64,000 nucleotides of DNA from Sneathiella aquimaris. GTDB lineage: Bacteria; Pseudomonadota; Alphaproteobacteria; Sneathiellales; Sneathiellaceae. Position numbers and translations under genes: made by a program. The stretch covers positions 2,673,501-2,737,500 of the forward strand of contig NZ_CP112881.1 of assembly GCF_026409565.1 (NCBI RefSeq), in the 5' to 3' direction. This document shows, piece by piece, positions 29,117-38,473 of this stretch (position 1 is its first letter; each line of letters opens with the position of its first letter). Below the pieces are notes generated by a model. The model was not told the origin of the DNA, searched no databases, and saw nothing but the letters and a program-made list of their open reading frames with translations.

Positions 29117-29869
29117 TCACGCTACAAATTTGTGACAGCGAGTAAGGGTCTCTCCGATTTCACGATTAAGCGCGAGTGTTGCAAATCTGTCGAGTGCTGT
29201 TTCTTCCCGGTTGATAATAACAAGCTCAGCACCATGCTGGCGGGCGATAACCGGAATATCTGCCGCCGGATAAACAACGAGGGAGGATCCTGCCACGACA
29301 AACAAATCACAATTTATTGCCTCCATTTCAGCGCGTTGCATAGCCTCTATTGGCATTGCCTGACCAAATGAAATGGTAGCAGTTTTAACTATTCCCCCGC
29401 ATGCCGGGCAGACAGGCAACGTTTCGTCGACCTGAAAAATGGAGCGCACTTCTTCCAAGCTCATCCGTTGATGGCAATCGAGACATTTTGCGTAGGTTGT
29501 ATTCCCATGAATTTCGATGACATCCTTTTCATCGACGCCTGATACCTGGTGTAAACCGTCAATATTCTGTGTAATGACAGATGACACCTTGCCCATTTGA
29601 TAAAGGGACGCGATCACCTTATGGCCATCATTCGGTGCGGCTTTAGACAACACCGTTTCCATATTGAACTTTCGGCGCCAGGATTCTTTACGTGCCTCTT
29701 CAGACGCCATGAATTCAGAAAAATCAATAGGCCGGTTCTTCTCCCAAAAACCTCCGGGGCTTCTGAAATCTGGTATGCCAGACTCAGTACTTATTCCCGC
29801 GCCAGTGAAAAAAACCATATTTTCACTTTCCGCCATCAATCGCGTCAGATGGTCAATCGCGTCATCCAT
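29117..29869 (-). CDS. Sir2-family NAD-dependent protein deacylase
   Basis: 250 aa from the ATG at 29869, chosen for its AGGAG ribosome-binding site 7 nt upstream (the frame extends to 29905). NAD-binding GAGISTESGIPDFRS, TQNIDGLH, catalytic His in EIHGNTTYAKC, and two zinc pairs CLDC and CPACGG. Sirtuins remove acyl groups from protein lysines using NAD. Same strand as phoR with a 62-bp gap, so co-transcription with the phosphate sensor is possible but unproven. Confidence 0.92.
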   Translation of the reverse strand: MDDAIDHLTRLMAESENMVFFTGAGISTESGIPDFRSPGGFWEKNRPIDFSEFMASEEARKESWRRKFNMETVLSKAAPNDGHKVIASLYQMGKVSSVITQNIDGLHQVSGVDEKDVIEIHGNTTYAKCLDCHQRMSLEEVRSIFQVDETLPVCPACGGIVKTATISFGQAMPIEAMQRAEMEAINCDLFVVAGSSLVVYPAADIPVIARQHGAELVIINREETALDRFATLALNREIGETLTRCHKFVA

Positions 29870-29997
29870 TCCAAGTCTCCTGTTCATTTTTTGCCAGTAT
29901 AGCAACAGGCCTGAACAATTTCACAAATATTAACCACACGCGTCTTGCAATCATAGACACATACAAGGATAGGTTCCACTTGTTGAGGAGATCATAA

Positions 29998-30444
29998 ATG
30001 ACAGCGGCAAACACCAACAACATCGTCGCAAAAGAACTGTCTGATGCGCTTGCAAAATGCAAGGGACAAGGCGTTGATGAGCAAACCCTCAGAACAGGGC
30101 TTCTTACAATTACGATAGCAAATTTTGTGAACCGGATCGGTATGGCAAATACAATTTCCTTATTTCAGGCCTTACCTGAACAAATAGGATCCGGAATGTT
30201 CGATCGCTATATTGATCCAAATACAAACACGCCTCAGGCCGCACCGTATCAGGCGGCGGGCGCAAATCAATCCTATTCAAACAACGCACTGCCCGGCAAC
30301 TTTATCCAGCCGAATGGGGTTCCTTCAAACGGAACCCCACCAGCTGCTCAACCGCAATATGCCCAAAACGTGCATCCCCCTGTGACAGAATATCAGGAAC
30401 ACCCCTCCCCTATACCGCCCACGCGGAGAAGACTAAATCAGTGA
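29998..30444 (+). CDS. Conserved-looking hypothetical protein with Pro/Asn/Gln-rich tail
   Basis: 148 aa with a strong GAGGAG ribosome-binding site. Residues ~1-65 are predicted helical (ELSDALAKCKGQGVDEQ and LLTITIANFVNRIGMANTISLF); the remaining ~80 residues are low complexity, rich in Pro, Asn, Gln and Ala, ending PPTRRRLNQ. No signal peptide or membrane helix. I do not recognise the family. It is divergent from the sirtuin gene and its stop overlaps the convergent VOC gene by 7 nt. A hairpin-forming sequence lies within its tail-coding part. Confidence 0.7.
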   Translation: MTAANTNNIVAKELSDALAKCKGQGVDEQTLRTGLLTITIANFVNRIGMANTISLFQALPEQIGSGMFDRYIDPNTNTPQAAPYQAAGANQSYSNNALPGNFIQPNGVPSNGTPPAAQPQYAQNVHPPVTEYQEHPSPIPPTRRRLNQ

Positions 30445-30860
30445 CCTTCTTCACCGAGTGTTTCATCCCAATACATGGCTTCAATTTTATTACCATCCAG
30501 ATCGCGGACGAAGCATCCGTAATAAGCCTTTCCATAATGGGGACGATCGCCGGGTTCGCCGTCCGGGCTGCCCCCGGCTTTTACAGCTGCTTCAAAAAAA
30601 TCCACAACGGCCTGTTTTGTGCTCGCGAGAAAAGCCACATGAGTGCCATTGCCAACCGTGGCTTTCGATTGATCATGGGGCGCCTGTATCCAAAATTCAG
30701 GGAATTGCCGCCCATATGCTGTCGCATTATATTGATGCAGCTCCAGTATCCTTTTTGCACCAATGGCTGCCAGAACACCGTCATAAAAGTCTAATGCCTC
30801 TTGATAACGGTTTGTTCCAAGGGATATGTGAGAAACAATACTAGGAGGTAAATCAGTCAT
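30438..30860 (-). CDS. VOC (glyoxalase/bleomycin-resistance) superfamily protein
   Basis: 140 aa, one VOC module pair: IVSHISLGTNRYQEALDFYDGVLAAIGAKR at the start and GKAYYGCFVRDLDGNKIEAMYWD near the end, with likely metal ligands His and Glu in the usual places. Such proteins include glyoxalases, dioxygenases and drug-binding proteins; the substrate cannot be read from sequence. Stand-alone gene. Confidence 0.85.
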   Translation of the reverse strand: MTDLPPSIVSHISLGTNRYQEALDFYDGVLAAIGAKRILELHQYNATAYGRQFPEFWIQAPHDQSKATVGNGTHVAFLASTKQAVVDFFEAAVKAGGSPDGEPGDRPHYGKAYYGCFVRDLDGNKIEAMYWDETLGEEGH

Positions 30861-31080
30861 TTCAGGATCCTTTTATTTGATCTGTGAGGTCGCCTGCTGG
30901 CGAATAACAAGGATACTAAAACACGCCAGTGACAACTTTTGTCAGGGGCAGGACGGATAATCATACGGGATCCCAATTTTACTAAAATTTTGAGCAAATA
31001 GCCGGCCTTTTCTTAACAGTTTTTAAGGATGAATTGGCTATTGTTACCCCTTATTCAGTATTGGATTGGGAGGACGCACC

Positions 31081-32886
31081 GTGTCCCGGATGAACAATAT
31101 GCTTTCTATGAACAAACTTGCCTTGCTTATGACGACAAGTTTAGTTGTTGCAGGCTGTAATACGACAGACAATACCCCTGCAGCTTCGAACACGATGGAA
31201 CCGCCAAAAGCCCCTGTTGCTTCGGTGCCACAAAGCGCAACCAAGGGAATGTCCGTACAAAGCTTAATGCGTATTGCAGACCGTGCCTGGAAAAAAGGCA
31301 GTCCTGCAACCGCGTTGCGCTTATATACAATGGCAGCGCATAAAAGCCCCAAAAACCCGGCTCCTGTTCTTGCGATGGCAGATATCCTGAGGAAAACCAA
31401 AAAACCAGACGCTGCGATTGAGCTTTACAAAAGCGTTTTGGAAACATCTCCGGATGTTATCGCCGCGCATACAGGTATTGGATACAGCCTACTCAATCAA
31501 GACAAGCCCTATATGGCCGCACAGTCGTTTGAATCAGCGATCGCCCTTGATCCCAACAATGCGCGCTCTCTTGGGGGGATGGCGGTGTCTCTGGATACAG
31601 CCGGCGAACATGGCAAAGCGCAGGATTATTACAGGCTCGCCATCAAGGCGGATACCAACAATCTGACTTACCAGAACAATCTGGCCTTATCATTGGCGCT
31701 GTCCGGGCGCACAGATCAAGCCATTGCCATGTTGGAAATCATTACCACGCATCCTCATGCCAATGCGAAACACCGTCAAAATCTGGCGTTGGTTTACGGA
31801 ATGGCTGGTAAGTCTGCGGATGCAATGCGGTATTCCCGCATGGATTTGAGTGAAAAAGAAGCACGGAACAACGCCCTTTATTTTAAGGCGCTAAACCAGA
31901 ACACTTCTGACAACCTTAAGGAACAGGAACAGCAGGCAAGTTTAATTGCCCAGCACAACAATATAGAGTACCGGGCGCCGGAAACCTCTCGCAAGCCACA
32001 TAACCTGCTTGTTGCCCGTGAAGAAAGCACAGAGCTTAACACCGTTGCACAGGTTGCCGAGACAAAGAGCACACTGCCGACCATCCCTCGCACACCTCAT
32101 TTTGAACAATATGCGAAGGCTCCGGCTCCAGCTGAAATGGTTGCCAGCATCGGCGAACAACAGCCAAAAACTGAAGGACCAAAAGTCGCGGCGGCTCCCG
32201 TTGCGGATGTTGAAGCGGACGCCCTTTCCAAACCTGTGACCTATAGTAAAGTTGATCCTGACTTCAGTAGTTTCGATACCCCTACCGCCAAAAATGAAGT
32301 CTTCGCCCCGAAGGCCGAAGTCTCCAGCGCGAACACAGTCGCAGACATTCCTGAAAAAGTGGACATGAAATCTGAAGACACCTCGCTTGCAAAGGCGGAT
32401 ATTACCCCTGTTGTTGAACATAACAATTTCGAGGCGACTGACAAGGTGATCGGTGAACAGGTTAGAACCCATGACTATTACATACAGCTTGGGTCATTTA
32501 AATCTGAAGACCGTGCCAATAGAGGGTGGTCACTTCTGCAGAAACGCCATTCTGACCTGCTTGGCGATCATAAGCCATTGATTGCCAAAGTAGAACTTGG
32601 CGAAGAAAAAGGAACATTCTATCGGGTACGGGTGGGCGCATTTTCAAATGCCGCAACACCAATGACAATATGCGAAACCCTCATTAGTCGTTCTGAGGCA
32701 TGCTACACACCGCGTGTCCGCATTGATACCGTTGAAAACCAAACCAACGAGCAAAAGTCCAGCCCGCCTACACCAGAAAATGTTGTGGCTGCGATTGTCG
32801 ACCCGACAACACATTATTCTACCTTAAGATCATATAATCAAGAATGGTCTCAGCGTATTACGGATATTGGATCTGGGTCCTACTAA
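31081..32886 (+). CDS. TPR-repeat lipoprotein with C-terminal SPOR domain
   Basis: 601 aa starting at GTG 31081, which has GGGAGGA just upstream (an in-frame TTG lies 15 nt earlier). Lipoprotein signal ending LVVAGC (cysteine near residue 26). Residues ~45-250 are TPR repeats (ALRLYTMAAHKSPKNPAPVL, AIELYKSVLETSPDVIAAH, AAQSFESAIALDPNNARSL). A long Ala/Pro/Glu-rich linker follows, then a SPOR-type domain at ~465-560 (YYIQLGSFKSEDRANRG, FYRVRVGAFSNAATP). It faces the Tad locus and may be its TadD-like TPR lipoprotein; SPOR domains bind denuded septal peptidoglycan. An intrinsic terminator follows directly. Confidence 0.85.
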   Translation: MSRMNNMLSMNKLALLMTTSLVVAGCNTTDNTPAASNTMEPPKAPVASVPQSATKGMSVQSLMRIADRAWKKGSPATALRLYTMAAHKSPKNPAPVLAMADILRKTKKPDAAIELYKSVLETSPDVIAAHTGIGYSLLNQDKPYMAAQSFESAIALDPNNARSLGGMAVSLDTAGEHGKAQDYYRLAIKADTNNLTYQNNLALSLALSGRTDQAIAMLEIITTHPHANAKHRQNLALVYGMAGKSADAMRYSRMDLSEKEARNNALYFKALNQNTSDNLKEQEQQASLIAQHNNIEYRAPETSRKPHNLLVAREESTELNTVAQVAETKSTLPTIPRTPHFEQYAKAPAPAEMVASIGEQQPKTEGPKVAAAPVADVEADALSKPVTYSKVDPDFSSFDTPTAKNEVFAPKAEVSSANTVADIPEKVDMKSEDTSLAKADITPVVEHNNFEATDKVIGEQVRTHDYYIQLGSFKSEDRANRGWSLLQKRHSDLLGDHKPLIAKVELGEEKGTFYRVRVGAFSNAATPMTICETLISRSEACYTPRVRIDTVENQTNEQKSSPPTPENVVAAIVDPTTHYSTLRSYNQEWSQRITDIGSGSY

Positions 32887-32900
32887 CACTGCTAATCATT

Positions 32901-32933
32901 AAAAAAACCCGCCTCGTTATGGCGGGTTTTTTT
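32901..32933 (+). terminator. Intrinsic terminator after the TPR-SPOR gene
   Basis: Stem of AAAACCCGCC / GGCGGGTTTT type with a 7-nt loop and a run of seven T, 14 bp after the stop codon. The A-run on the other side means it could also work for minus-strand transcripts leaving the tad operon. Confidence 0.92.
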
Positions 32934-33306
32934 ATCCCTTATCCTTGAACAAGGATCGCCTTCATTCCCTCGCCGATCCCAGCACCAGCGATATGGAGTC
33001 CACACTGTATGAAGGCGCAGAGGAGAAGAGAACAAGCTTTTTCCTATAATAAATGGCACCACGCCCGTGCCTTATTCCCAACAACTGCAGTACCGACGTT
33101 TTGAGCGTCGAATGGACCTACGCATATAACAGGAAATGTTGATGAGACTGCTGATAGATCGGTGCGAAAAACGGACCCCTCGCGCCTTGTTCCGCTATGA
33201 ACAGTTTTATTATTATGTCCTTGCAGCTGCCGATCAGGACAGCCTGGGAAAATAAGAAAACCGAATAGGCGATATAGGCTAATCGCAATTGGAGAAAGCC
33301 TGCGCG
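32934..33306. other. Intergenic stretch between the TPR-SPOR gene and tadC
   Basis: About 370 bp without a recognised gene. The only candidate is a 37-codon plus-strand ORF at 33142-33255 (ATG with AGGA nearby, encoding RALFRYEQFYYYVLAAADQD), of unknown reality. No clear repeat or structured RNA seen. Confidence 0.4.
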
Positions 33307-34287
33307 TTAGCCACCACTGAAGGCATCAATTGCTTTAAGAACGGCCGGGCCGATCAGCACAATGAACAGGGATGGCAGAATAAAAACAATCATTGGCACT
33401 GTCATGATCGCAGGAAGTCGGGCGGCTTTTTCTTCTGCTTTCATAAGCCGTTCATCCCGCATTTCTGCAGATAGGACGCGCAAAGCGACCGCAAGAGGAG
33501 TACCATATTTTTCAGTTTGAAGGAGAGTATTGACCAAGGTGGTCATGGATTGGAAATCCACCCGTCTGGCAAGGTTCATCAATGCTTCCTTGCGGTCCGG
33601 CAAAAAGCCCAATTCGATGGCCGTCAGTCCAAATTCGTCTGCTAGCTCCGGTGCGGAGTTAGAAACTTCGCGACAGACACGATCGAGACCACTATCCAGA
33701 TTAAGACCTGCTTCTGTACAAATCACCAACAAGTCCAGCGCATCGGGCAGGCTTTTCCGCATAGCCGCATACCGCTTTGATATCTGGTTTTTTAGTATCA
33801 GGCGCGGCAACGCATAACCGATTAGGGCAAGAAAGGCTGACGCCCCAAGTGAAACAGAGGGCACCCATTCGAACGGATTGGTCCCAAAAAGATAAAGTGC
33901 CCCCAAACCGCCAAAGACTATCGGCAGACAAATGCGGGCGAAAAGATAGGTGACCAGGGCATCTTTTGAACGCCAACCACCCTGCGCAAGGTGAACGGAT
34001 ATCTGCCGTGCCTTTTCCCCCTTCATCAACTGCATCTTTTTAACAACACGATGCATCATGGTTTCTCGGGCAATAAGCTGACTGCGCTGCCGAGTCTGGT
34101 TGACCACGTCTTCCCGCAATTTATTTCGGCGTTTTTCAAGATTTTTGATTCTGTCAGGCAGTGTATCCTTGACCAGCAATGCGTTCCATATAATCAGGAA
34201 AGAGGCCATTGCTGCGATACCGGCGATCATTGCCAGAACATCTTCAGATTTGAGCCAATCAGGAAGTAACGTTGATAAGTCGACCAT
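33307..34287 (-). CDS. tadC: Tad pilus assembly inner-membrane protein TadC
   Basis: 326 aa of the GspF/TadC family: helical cytoplasmic part with LPDALDLLVICTEAGLNLDSGLDRV, the family signature, and membrane helices at the start, middle and C-terminal end (PMIVFILPSLFIVLIGPAVL). It forms the inner-membrane platform together with TadB. Last gene of the long flp-cpa/tad operon, 13 nt after tadB. Confidence 0.93.
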   Translation of the reverse strand: MVDLSTLLPDWLKSEDVLAMIAGIAAMASFLIIWNALLVKDTLPDRIKNLEKRRNKLREDVVNQTRQRSQLIARETMMHRVVKKMQLMKGEKARQISVHLAQGGWRSKDALVTYLFARICLPIVFGGLGALYLFGTNPFEWVPSVSLGASAFLALIGYALPRLILKNQISKRYAAMRKSLPDALDLLVICTEAGLNLDSGLDRVCREVSNSAPELADEFGLTAIELGFLPDRKEALMNLARRVDFQSMTTLVNTLLQTEKYGTPLAVALRVLSAEMRDERLMKAEEKAARLPAIMTVPMIVFILPSLFIVLIGPAVLKAIDAFSGG

Positions 34288-34300
34288 CTTTCATTCCTTC

Positions 34301-35302
34301 CTAGATTTCAAATCGAACCATTTTTGCCATGACACCAACACCCGATGCGATCATGACAAGGCCGACACCGATCATATAAACGCCGCGAGGATCTTCGACC
34401 AACGCCATGACATAACCATCATTAGCAAGCCACAGTAGGAAGAACATGATGAAAGGCAGGGAGCCGATAATCCAGGCACTTGCTCGTGCTTCTGAAGACA
34501 TGGCCTTAATTTTTAATTTGATCTGACGACGTTTACGCAAAGTGTTGGCAAGGCCGCCCAATGTTTCCGCCAGGTTACCACCTGTTTCCCGCTGAATTGA
34601 AATCGCGATGATTAGAAACTTGAAATCAGGAAGATCAATTCGTTTTGCAACGTCCCAAAGGCTTTCTTCTAAAGACTTACCCATGCGAACCGCATCCGCA
34701 ATTCCGCGAAATTCTTCACCTACAGGATCCGGTGCATCTGTACCGACAGTAACAATTGCCTCGCTGATCGGCAAACCAGCGCGCAGGCTTCGAACAAGCA
34801 GTTCAATTGCTTCTGGGAAGGTTTTCATAAACTTGTTAATCCGGCGTTTTCCTAAATACCCGATCACAAAATGGGGAAAAAACAATCCACAAAAAATCGC
34901 TGCTGGTATGGCCAACATCATTCCAAAATCGTAAAGGACAGTCAGAATAATCAGGGCAAAGGCAATCACCACAACAACCATAAGAGAGTATTCCGCAATG
35001 GTCAGTTTCATCCCCGTCTTTTCAAGACGACTGCGTAATTTGGCCGGATTAGGGACAAACTTTCGAACAATCATATCCAAGATTTTGATACTGCTTTGTT
35101 GGTCGTTCAATCGCGCTGTATTCCGGCGTGTCGGTTTCGTTGGCATAGGGCCATCGCCCCGTCCAACCTCAGCTAAACGCCGTTTTGTGTTCGCTCCGAC
35201 TTCATTGCCGCCCATCAACGCAAAACCAAGGATAAGCGCAACAATGAGGGTCGCGCCCCCCACAACCAAAGTCATCATCATTTGATCTTCTGCGCCGATC
35301 AT
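34301..35302 (-). CDS. tadB: Tad pilus assembly inner-membrane protein TadB
   Basis: 333 aa, GspF/TadB family: LVRSLRAGLPISEAI and LIIAISIQRETGGNLAETL are the characteristic segments; hydrophobic helices at the N-terminus, around residues 100-150, and at the C-terminus. Partner of TadC in the pilus platform. Its ATG overlaps the cpaF stop (TAATG), so it is translationally coupled to the motor ATPase. Confidence 0.93.
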   Translation of the reverse strand: MIGAEDQMMMTLVVGGATLIVALILGFALMGGNEVGANTKRRLAEVGRGDGPMPTKPTRRNTARLNDQQSSIKILDMIVRKFVPNPAKLRSRLEKTGMKLTIAEYSLMVVVVIAFALIILTVLYDFGMMLAIPAAIFCGLFFPHFVIGYLGKRRINKFMKTFPEAIELLVRSLRAGLPISEAIVTVGTDAPDPVGEEFRGIADAVRMGKSLEESLWDVAKRIDLPDFKFLIIAISIQRETGGNLAETLGGLANTLRKRRQIKLKIKAMSSEARASAWIIGSLPFIMFFLLWLANDGYVMALVEDPRGVYMIGVGLVMIASGVGVMAKMVRFEI

Positions 35303-37209
35303 TACATTGCTCCTATCAACATTTTATCCAGTCCGAAATAGGCCGCTCTTGGTGCAAAATGAGGTCGTAGACCAGACGACTTAAAGTCACCGATCAGGCG
35401 GCCACCTTTATCTTCACCCTGGAATTCATACCAAAACAGATCCTGCATGGTGATCACGTCTTCTTCCATGCCAACAACTTCGGAAATATAGGTGATGCGG
35501 CGCATACCATCGCGCATTCGGCTAACCTGCACGATCAGGTCAATTGCTGACGCAATCTGCATTTTAGTAGCCTTTGCAGGGAGGTTTACCCCTGACATAC
35601 CCACCATGTTTTCCAGTCGGGTCAAAGCCTCACGCGGTCTGTTGGCGTGAATAGTAGACAGAGAGCCATCATGGCCCGTGTTCATTGCCTGAAGCATATC
35701 AATGGCTTCACCGCCCCTGATCTCGCCCAGAATAATCCGGTCCGGGCGCATCCGAAGGGAGTTTTTCAGCAAATCGCGCATTGAAATCTCGCCGCCACCT
35801 TCAAGATTTGCAGAGCGGGTTTCAAGACGCACAACATGCGGCTGTTGCATTTGCAGCTCGGCAGCGTCTTCAATCGTTACAATCCGTTCACCGGGATCAA
35901 TCAGCTGTGAAATTGCGTTCAACAACGTCGTCTTACCAGAGCCCGTACCGCCTGAAATCAGGATGTTAAGGCGACACCGACCGGCCACCCGTAAAACTGT
36001 TGCCGCAGCAGGCGACAGGTTTCCCTGCTTTTCCATGACATCAAGGGTAATTTTTTGCTTGGCAAATTTACGAATGGAGATGCTGGGGCCGTCAATGGCA
36101 AGTGGCGGGATAATAATATTAACACGGCTACCATCTGCAAGGCGGGCATCCACCAATGGATTGGATTCGTCCACCCGGCGTCCGACATGACTCACAATTC
36201 GGCTGGCAATACTCATGACATGGGCATTATCGCGGAACTGGCAATCAGAAAGGATCAACTTCCCTTTTTTCTCCACATAGACCTGTTTCGGGCCGTTCAC
36301 CATAATGTCCGTTACGCCGTCATCAGCCAGTAGAGGTTCCAATGGTCCCAGCCCGAGCATGTCATGCATCAGGCTTTCGATCAGTTCCCGTTGTTCACGT
36401 TGGTTGAGCTGAATTTTCTCTTCCAGCAAAATATCGCCGACAATGTCAGAAATATCTCGTGCAAGATCCAAACGGTCCATAGTAACAGCAGCGCTGATAT
36501 CGATGCGTTCAAGCAGCAAAGGTTGCACCCGTTCTTTTACAACCTCTGTTTGGGACGCGGCACGGGGGGCCGCTTTTTCAGTGACAGCCTGAAGCCTCAG
36601 CGTATCGCTGGTATCCTCTGGTTCCGGGAGTGGCTCTGGTGAGATTACTGGCGCTGTTTTCGGCTCCGGACTGGATGCTTTTGGGATAATCGGCTCGGGA
36701 TAATCCTCGCCCTCTTCAAAACTATCCGGGTCACGAACCGGTACGTCGACCGGCTGTTCGAATTGAGCTTTCACTTCAACAGGCGCCGCCGTGTCTGCGC
36801 CGAACACTGTGATCCCTTCTTCAAGGATCTGAGTTGCATCTGGAATGGACTGGTCGCTTGTGACGTCCCCCTGAATACCGGGATTTTCCGCTTGTTCCAG
36901 CTCTGGTTCTACAATCTTTTCAGCTGCGTCAGCAAGCAGTCGCTTGGAGACGGTTGCAACAAGGTTGCGTTGCTCTAAAACGTTTAGTTCGACCTTTCGT
37001 TGAGAAAGTGTCTCCCGAACAAAAACCTTAACCTGCTGGGCAACATCGTTGCGCGGAGTAGTCGCATCGAACCCGTCCAACAGGGCTTCTCGCGCAAGCT
37101 CTCCAATACTATCGGCCAGCGCAGCACTATCGGTCTCCGGAACTTTATTAGGACCGGAATTGTCTTTCCCGCGCTGATTAGAAGATGTTGAAGAACGCCA
37201 TAAACTCAC
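35302..37209 (-). CDS. cpaF: Tad pilus motor ATPase CpaF/TadA with long N-terminal extension
   Basis: 635 aa; the ATPase core (from about residue 225) is the usual CpaF: SLMHDMLGLGPLEPLL, GLISGGTGSGKTTLL-type Walker A near residue 420, RPDRIILGEIRGGEA and the HANRPREALTRLE region. The first ~220 residues are an addition: a helical module (about 57-93) and a Pro/Glu-rich linker (about 165-200). The module resembles the segment at 249-285 (both K-x-x-LN-x-x-EQR-x-L), suggesting duplication. CpaF powers pilin polymerisation. It overlaps cpaE by 4 nt. Confidence 0.94.
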   Translation of the reverse strand: MSLWRSSTSSNQRGKDNSGPNKVPETDSAALADSIGELAREALLDGFDATTPRNDVAQQVKVFVRETLSQRKVELNVLEQRNLVATVSKRLLADAAEKIVEPELEQAENPGIQGDVTSDQSIPDATQILEEGITVFGADTAAPVEVKAQFEQPVDVPVRDPDSFEEGEDYPEPIIPKASSPEPKTAPVISPEPLPEPEDTSDTLRLQAVTEKAAPRAASQTEVVKERVQPLLLERIDISAAVTMDRLDLARDISDIVGDILLEEKIQLNQREQRELIESLMHDMLGLGPLEPLLADDGVTDIMVNGPKQVYVEKKGKLILSDCQFRDNAHVMSIASRIVSHVGRRVDESNPLVDARLADGSRVNIIIPPLAIDGPSISIRKFAKQKITLDVMEKQGNLSPAAATVLRVAGRCRLNILISGGTGSGKTTLLNAISQLIDPGERIVTIEDAAELQMQQPHVVRLETRSANLEGGGEISMRDLLKNSLRMRPDRIILGEIRGGEAIDMLQAMNTGHDGSLSTIHANRPREALTRLENMVGMSGVNLPAKATKMQIASAIDLIVQVSRMRDGMRRITYISEVVGMEEDVITMQDLFWYEFQGEDKGGRLIGDFKSSGLRPHFAPRAAYFGLDKMLIGAM

Positions 37210-38447
37210 GAATTATTACTCTCTACCTTGGATTTGCTTTTTTTCATGCGGCCAAAAAAGCCTTTTTTCTTCGGTTCCTGATAATCAGAAACAACCGCAG
37301 CCAATTCTCTCAATGCCTTGGAAATGGGCGCCTTCGTTGCAACAGATGGAATGGCCTTTCCTGCATTTGCACAAATTGTCAGGGTTTTCGCGTCCTCTGG
37401 TATCGTGCAATCGATTGGTTCTTCCAGTGCGCGGGCGAAGTCAGATTTTGAAACCTGTGCTGCTCTGTCCGCGCCGACCCGGCTAACCACTCGAAGGATA
37501 CGGCCTTTCGTTGAAAGAGATGTCATGGCTTGGGTAATCCGGTTGATATCTCGAATACCCGCCAATGTCTGATCCGCAACCAGGACAACGGTATCTGCGG
37601 ATGCAAGCAATGCCCCTTGAGACGGAAGTAAATGACGTGGCAGGTCTATGACAACCTGATTATAATCCTGATTTACTTCACCGATCAGCGCATCAACTGA
37701 GTCCGGATTGATATCAACAAATTCATCGATCGGCTCTTCTGTTCCCAAAACCGCGAGCTTGTCGCCTGATTTTGAAATAGCACTATCCAAAAACAGCTTG
37801 TCCAATCGATGAGGATTTTCCAGCGCTTCTCTGAAGCCGCCGCCCGTTTCAATATCGAGCGCAAGCGTGGTTGTTCCAAAATGCAGATCAAGATCGATCA
37901 GAGCCGTCGTCAGTTTCTCTTCATTTGCCATTATCCATGACAGATTTGTTGCGATCGTCGAGGCGCCAACGCCTCCGCGTACGCCGATAATAACCGTCAG
38001 CCGGCTTCCTTTTGACAATTTGTTGGCAGAAGACGCCTGATCCAGTCTTTGAACCGCATCGGCCAACAGTTCTGGGGTAATCGGCTTAACCAGATAATCA
38101 CTCGCCCCCAGCGCGACCATGCGACGGAAAACGCTAACGTCATTTGACGCGCCAAGAATGACCAGCGAATTATCAGGTCCCATTTTACGCACAAGCCGGG
38201 TCACGTCCCCTTCAGGATCGAGACTTCTGCTAATATCCGCGAAAATTATTTTGGGAGAGTGTCCCGCTTCAATGCGATCCACCGCAACATGAATACCTCC
38301 GTCCAGAATGGCGTCAACGGACCATCCGTTTTCTGACGCTTCCTGACGGAAGATCTCCAGAGTCTGCTCATCGTCAACGAAAGCCATAAAGTCTTCATTG
38401 ACCTGGTTTCCGAAAAGCGTGCTTAAATTAGATGCTGCACTCGCCAT
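37206..38447 (-). CDS. cpaE: Tad pilus localisation protein CpaE/TadZ
   Basis: 413 aa. The first ~140 residues form a receiver-like domain (LVILGASNDVSVFRRMVALGASDYLVKPI), followed by a MinD/ParA-type ATPase domain with an atypical Walker A, GVRGGVGAST, lacking the usual first lysine. This combination is CpaE/TadZ, which places the Tad machine at the cell pole. Between cpaD (26-nt gap) and cpaF (4-nt overlap). Confidence 0.92.
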   Translation of the reverse strand: MASAASNLSTLFGNQVNEDFMAFVDDEQTLEIFRQEASENGWSVDAILDGGIHVAVDRIEAGHSPKIIFADISRSLDPEGDVTRLVRKMGPDNSLVILGASNDVSVFRRMVALGASDYLVKPITPELLADAVQRLDQASSANKLSKGSRLTVIIGVRGGVGASTIATNLSWIMANEEKLTTALIDLDLHFGTTTLALDIETGGGFREALENPHRLDKLFLDSAISKSGDKLAVLGTEEPIDEFVDINPDSVDALIGEVNQDYNQVVIDLPRHLLPSQGALLASADTVVLVADQTLAGIRDINRITQAMTSLSTKGRILRVVSRVGADRAAQVSKSDFARALEEPIDCTIPEDAKTLTICANAGKAIPSVATKAPISKALRELAAVVSDYQEPKKKGFFGRMKKSKSKVESNNS

Positions 38448-38473
38448 TTGTCATGCCTTCCAAATATTAAGAC

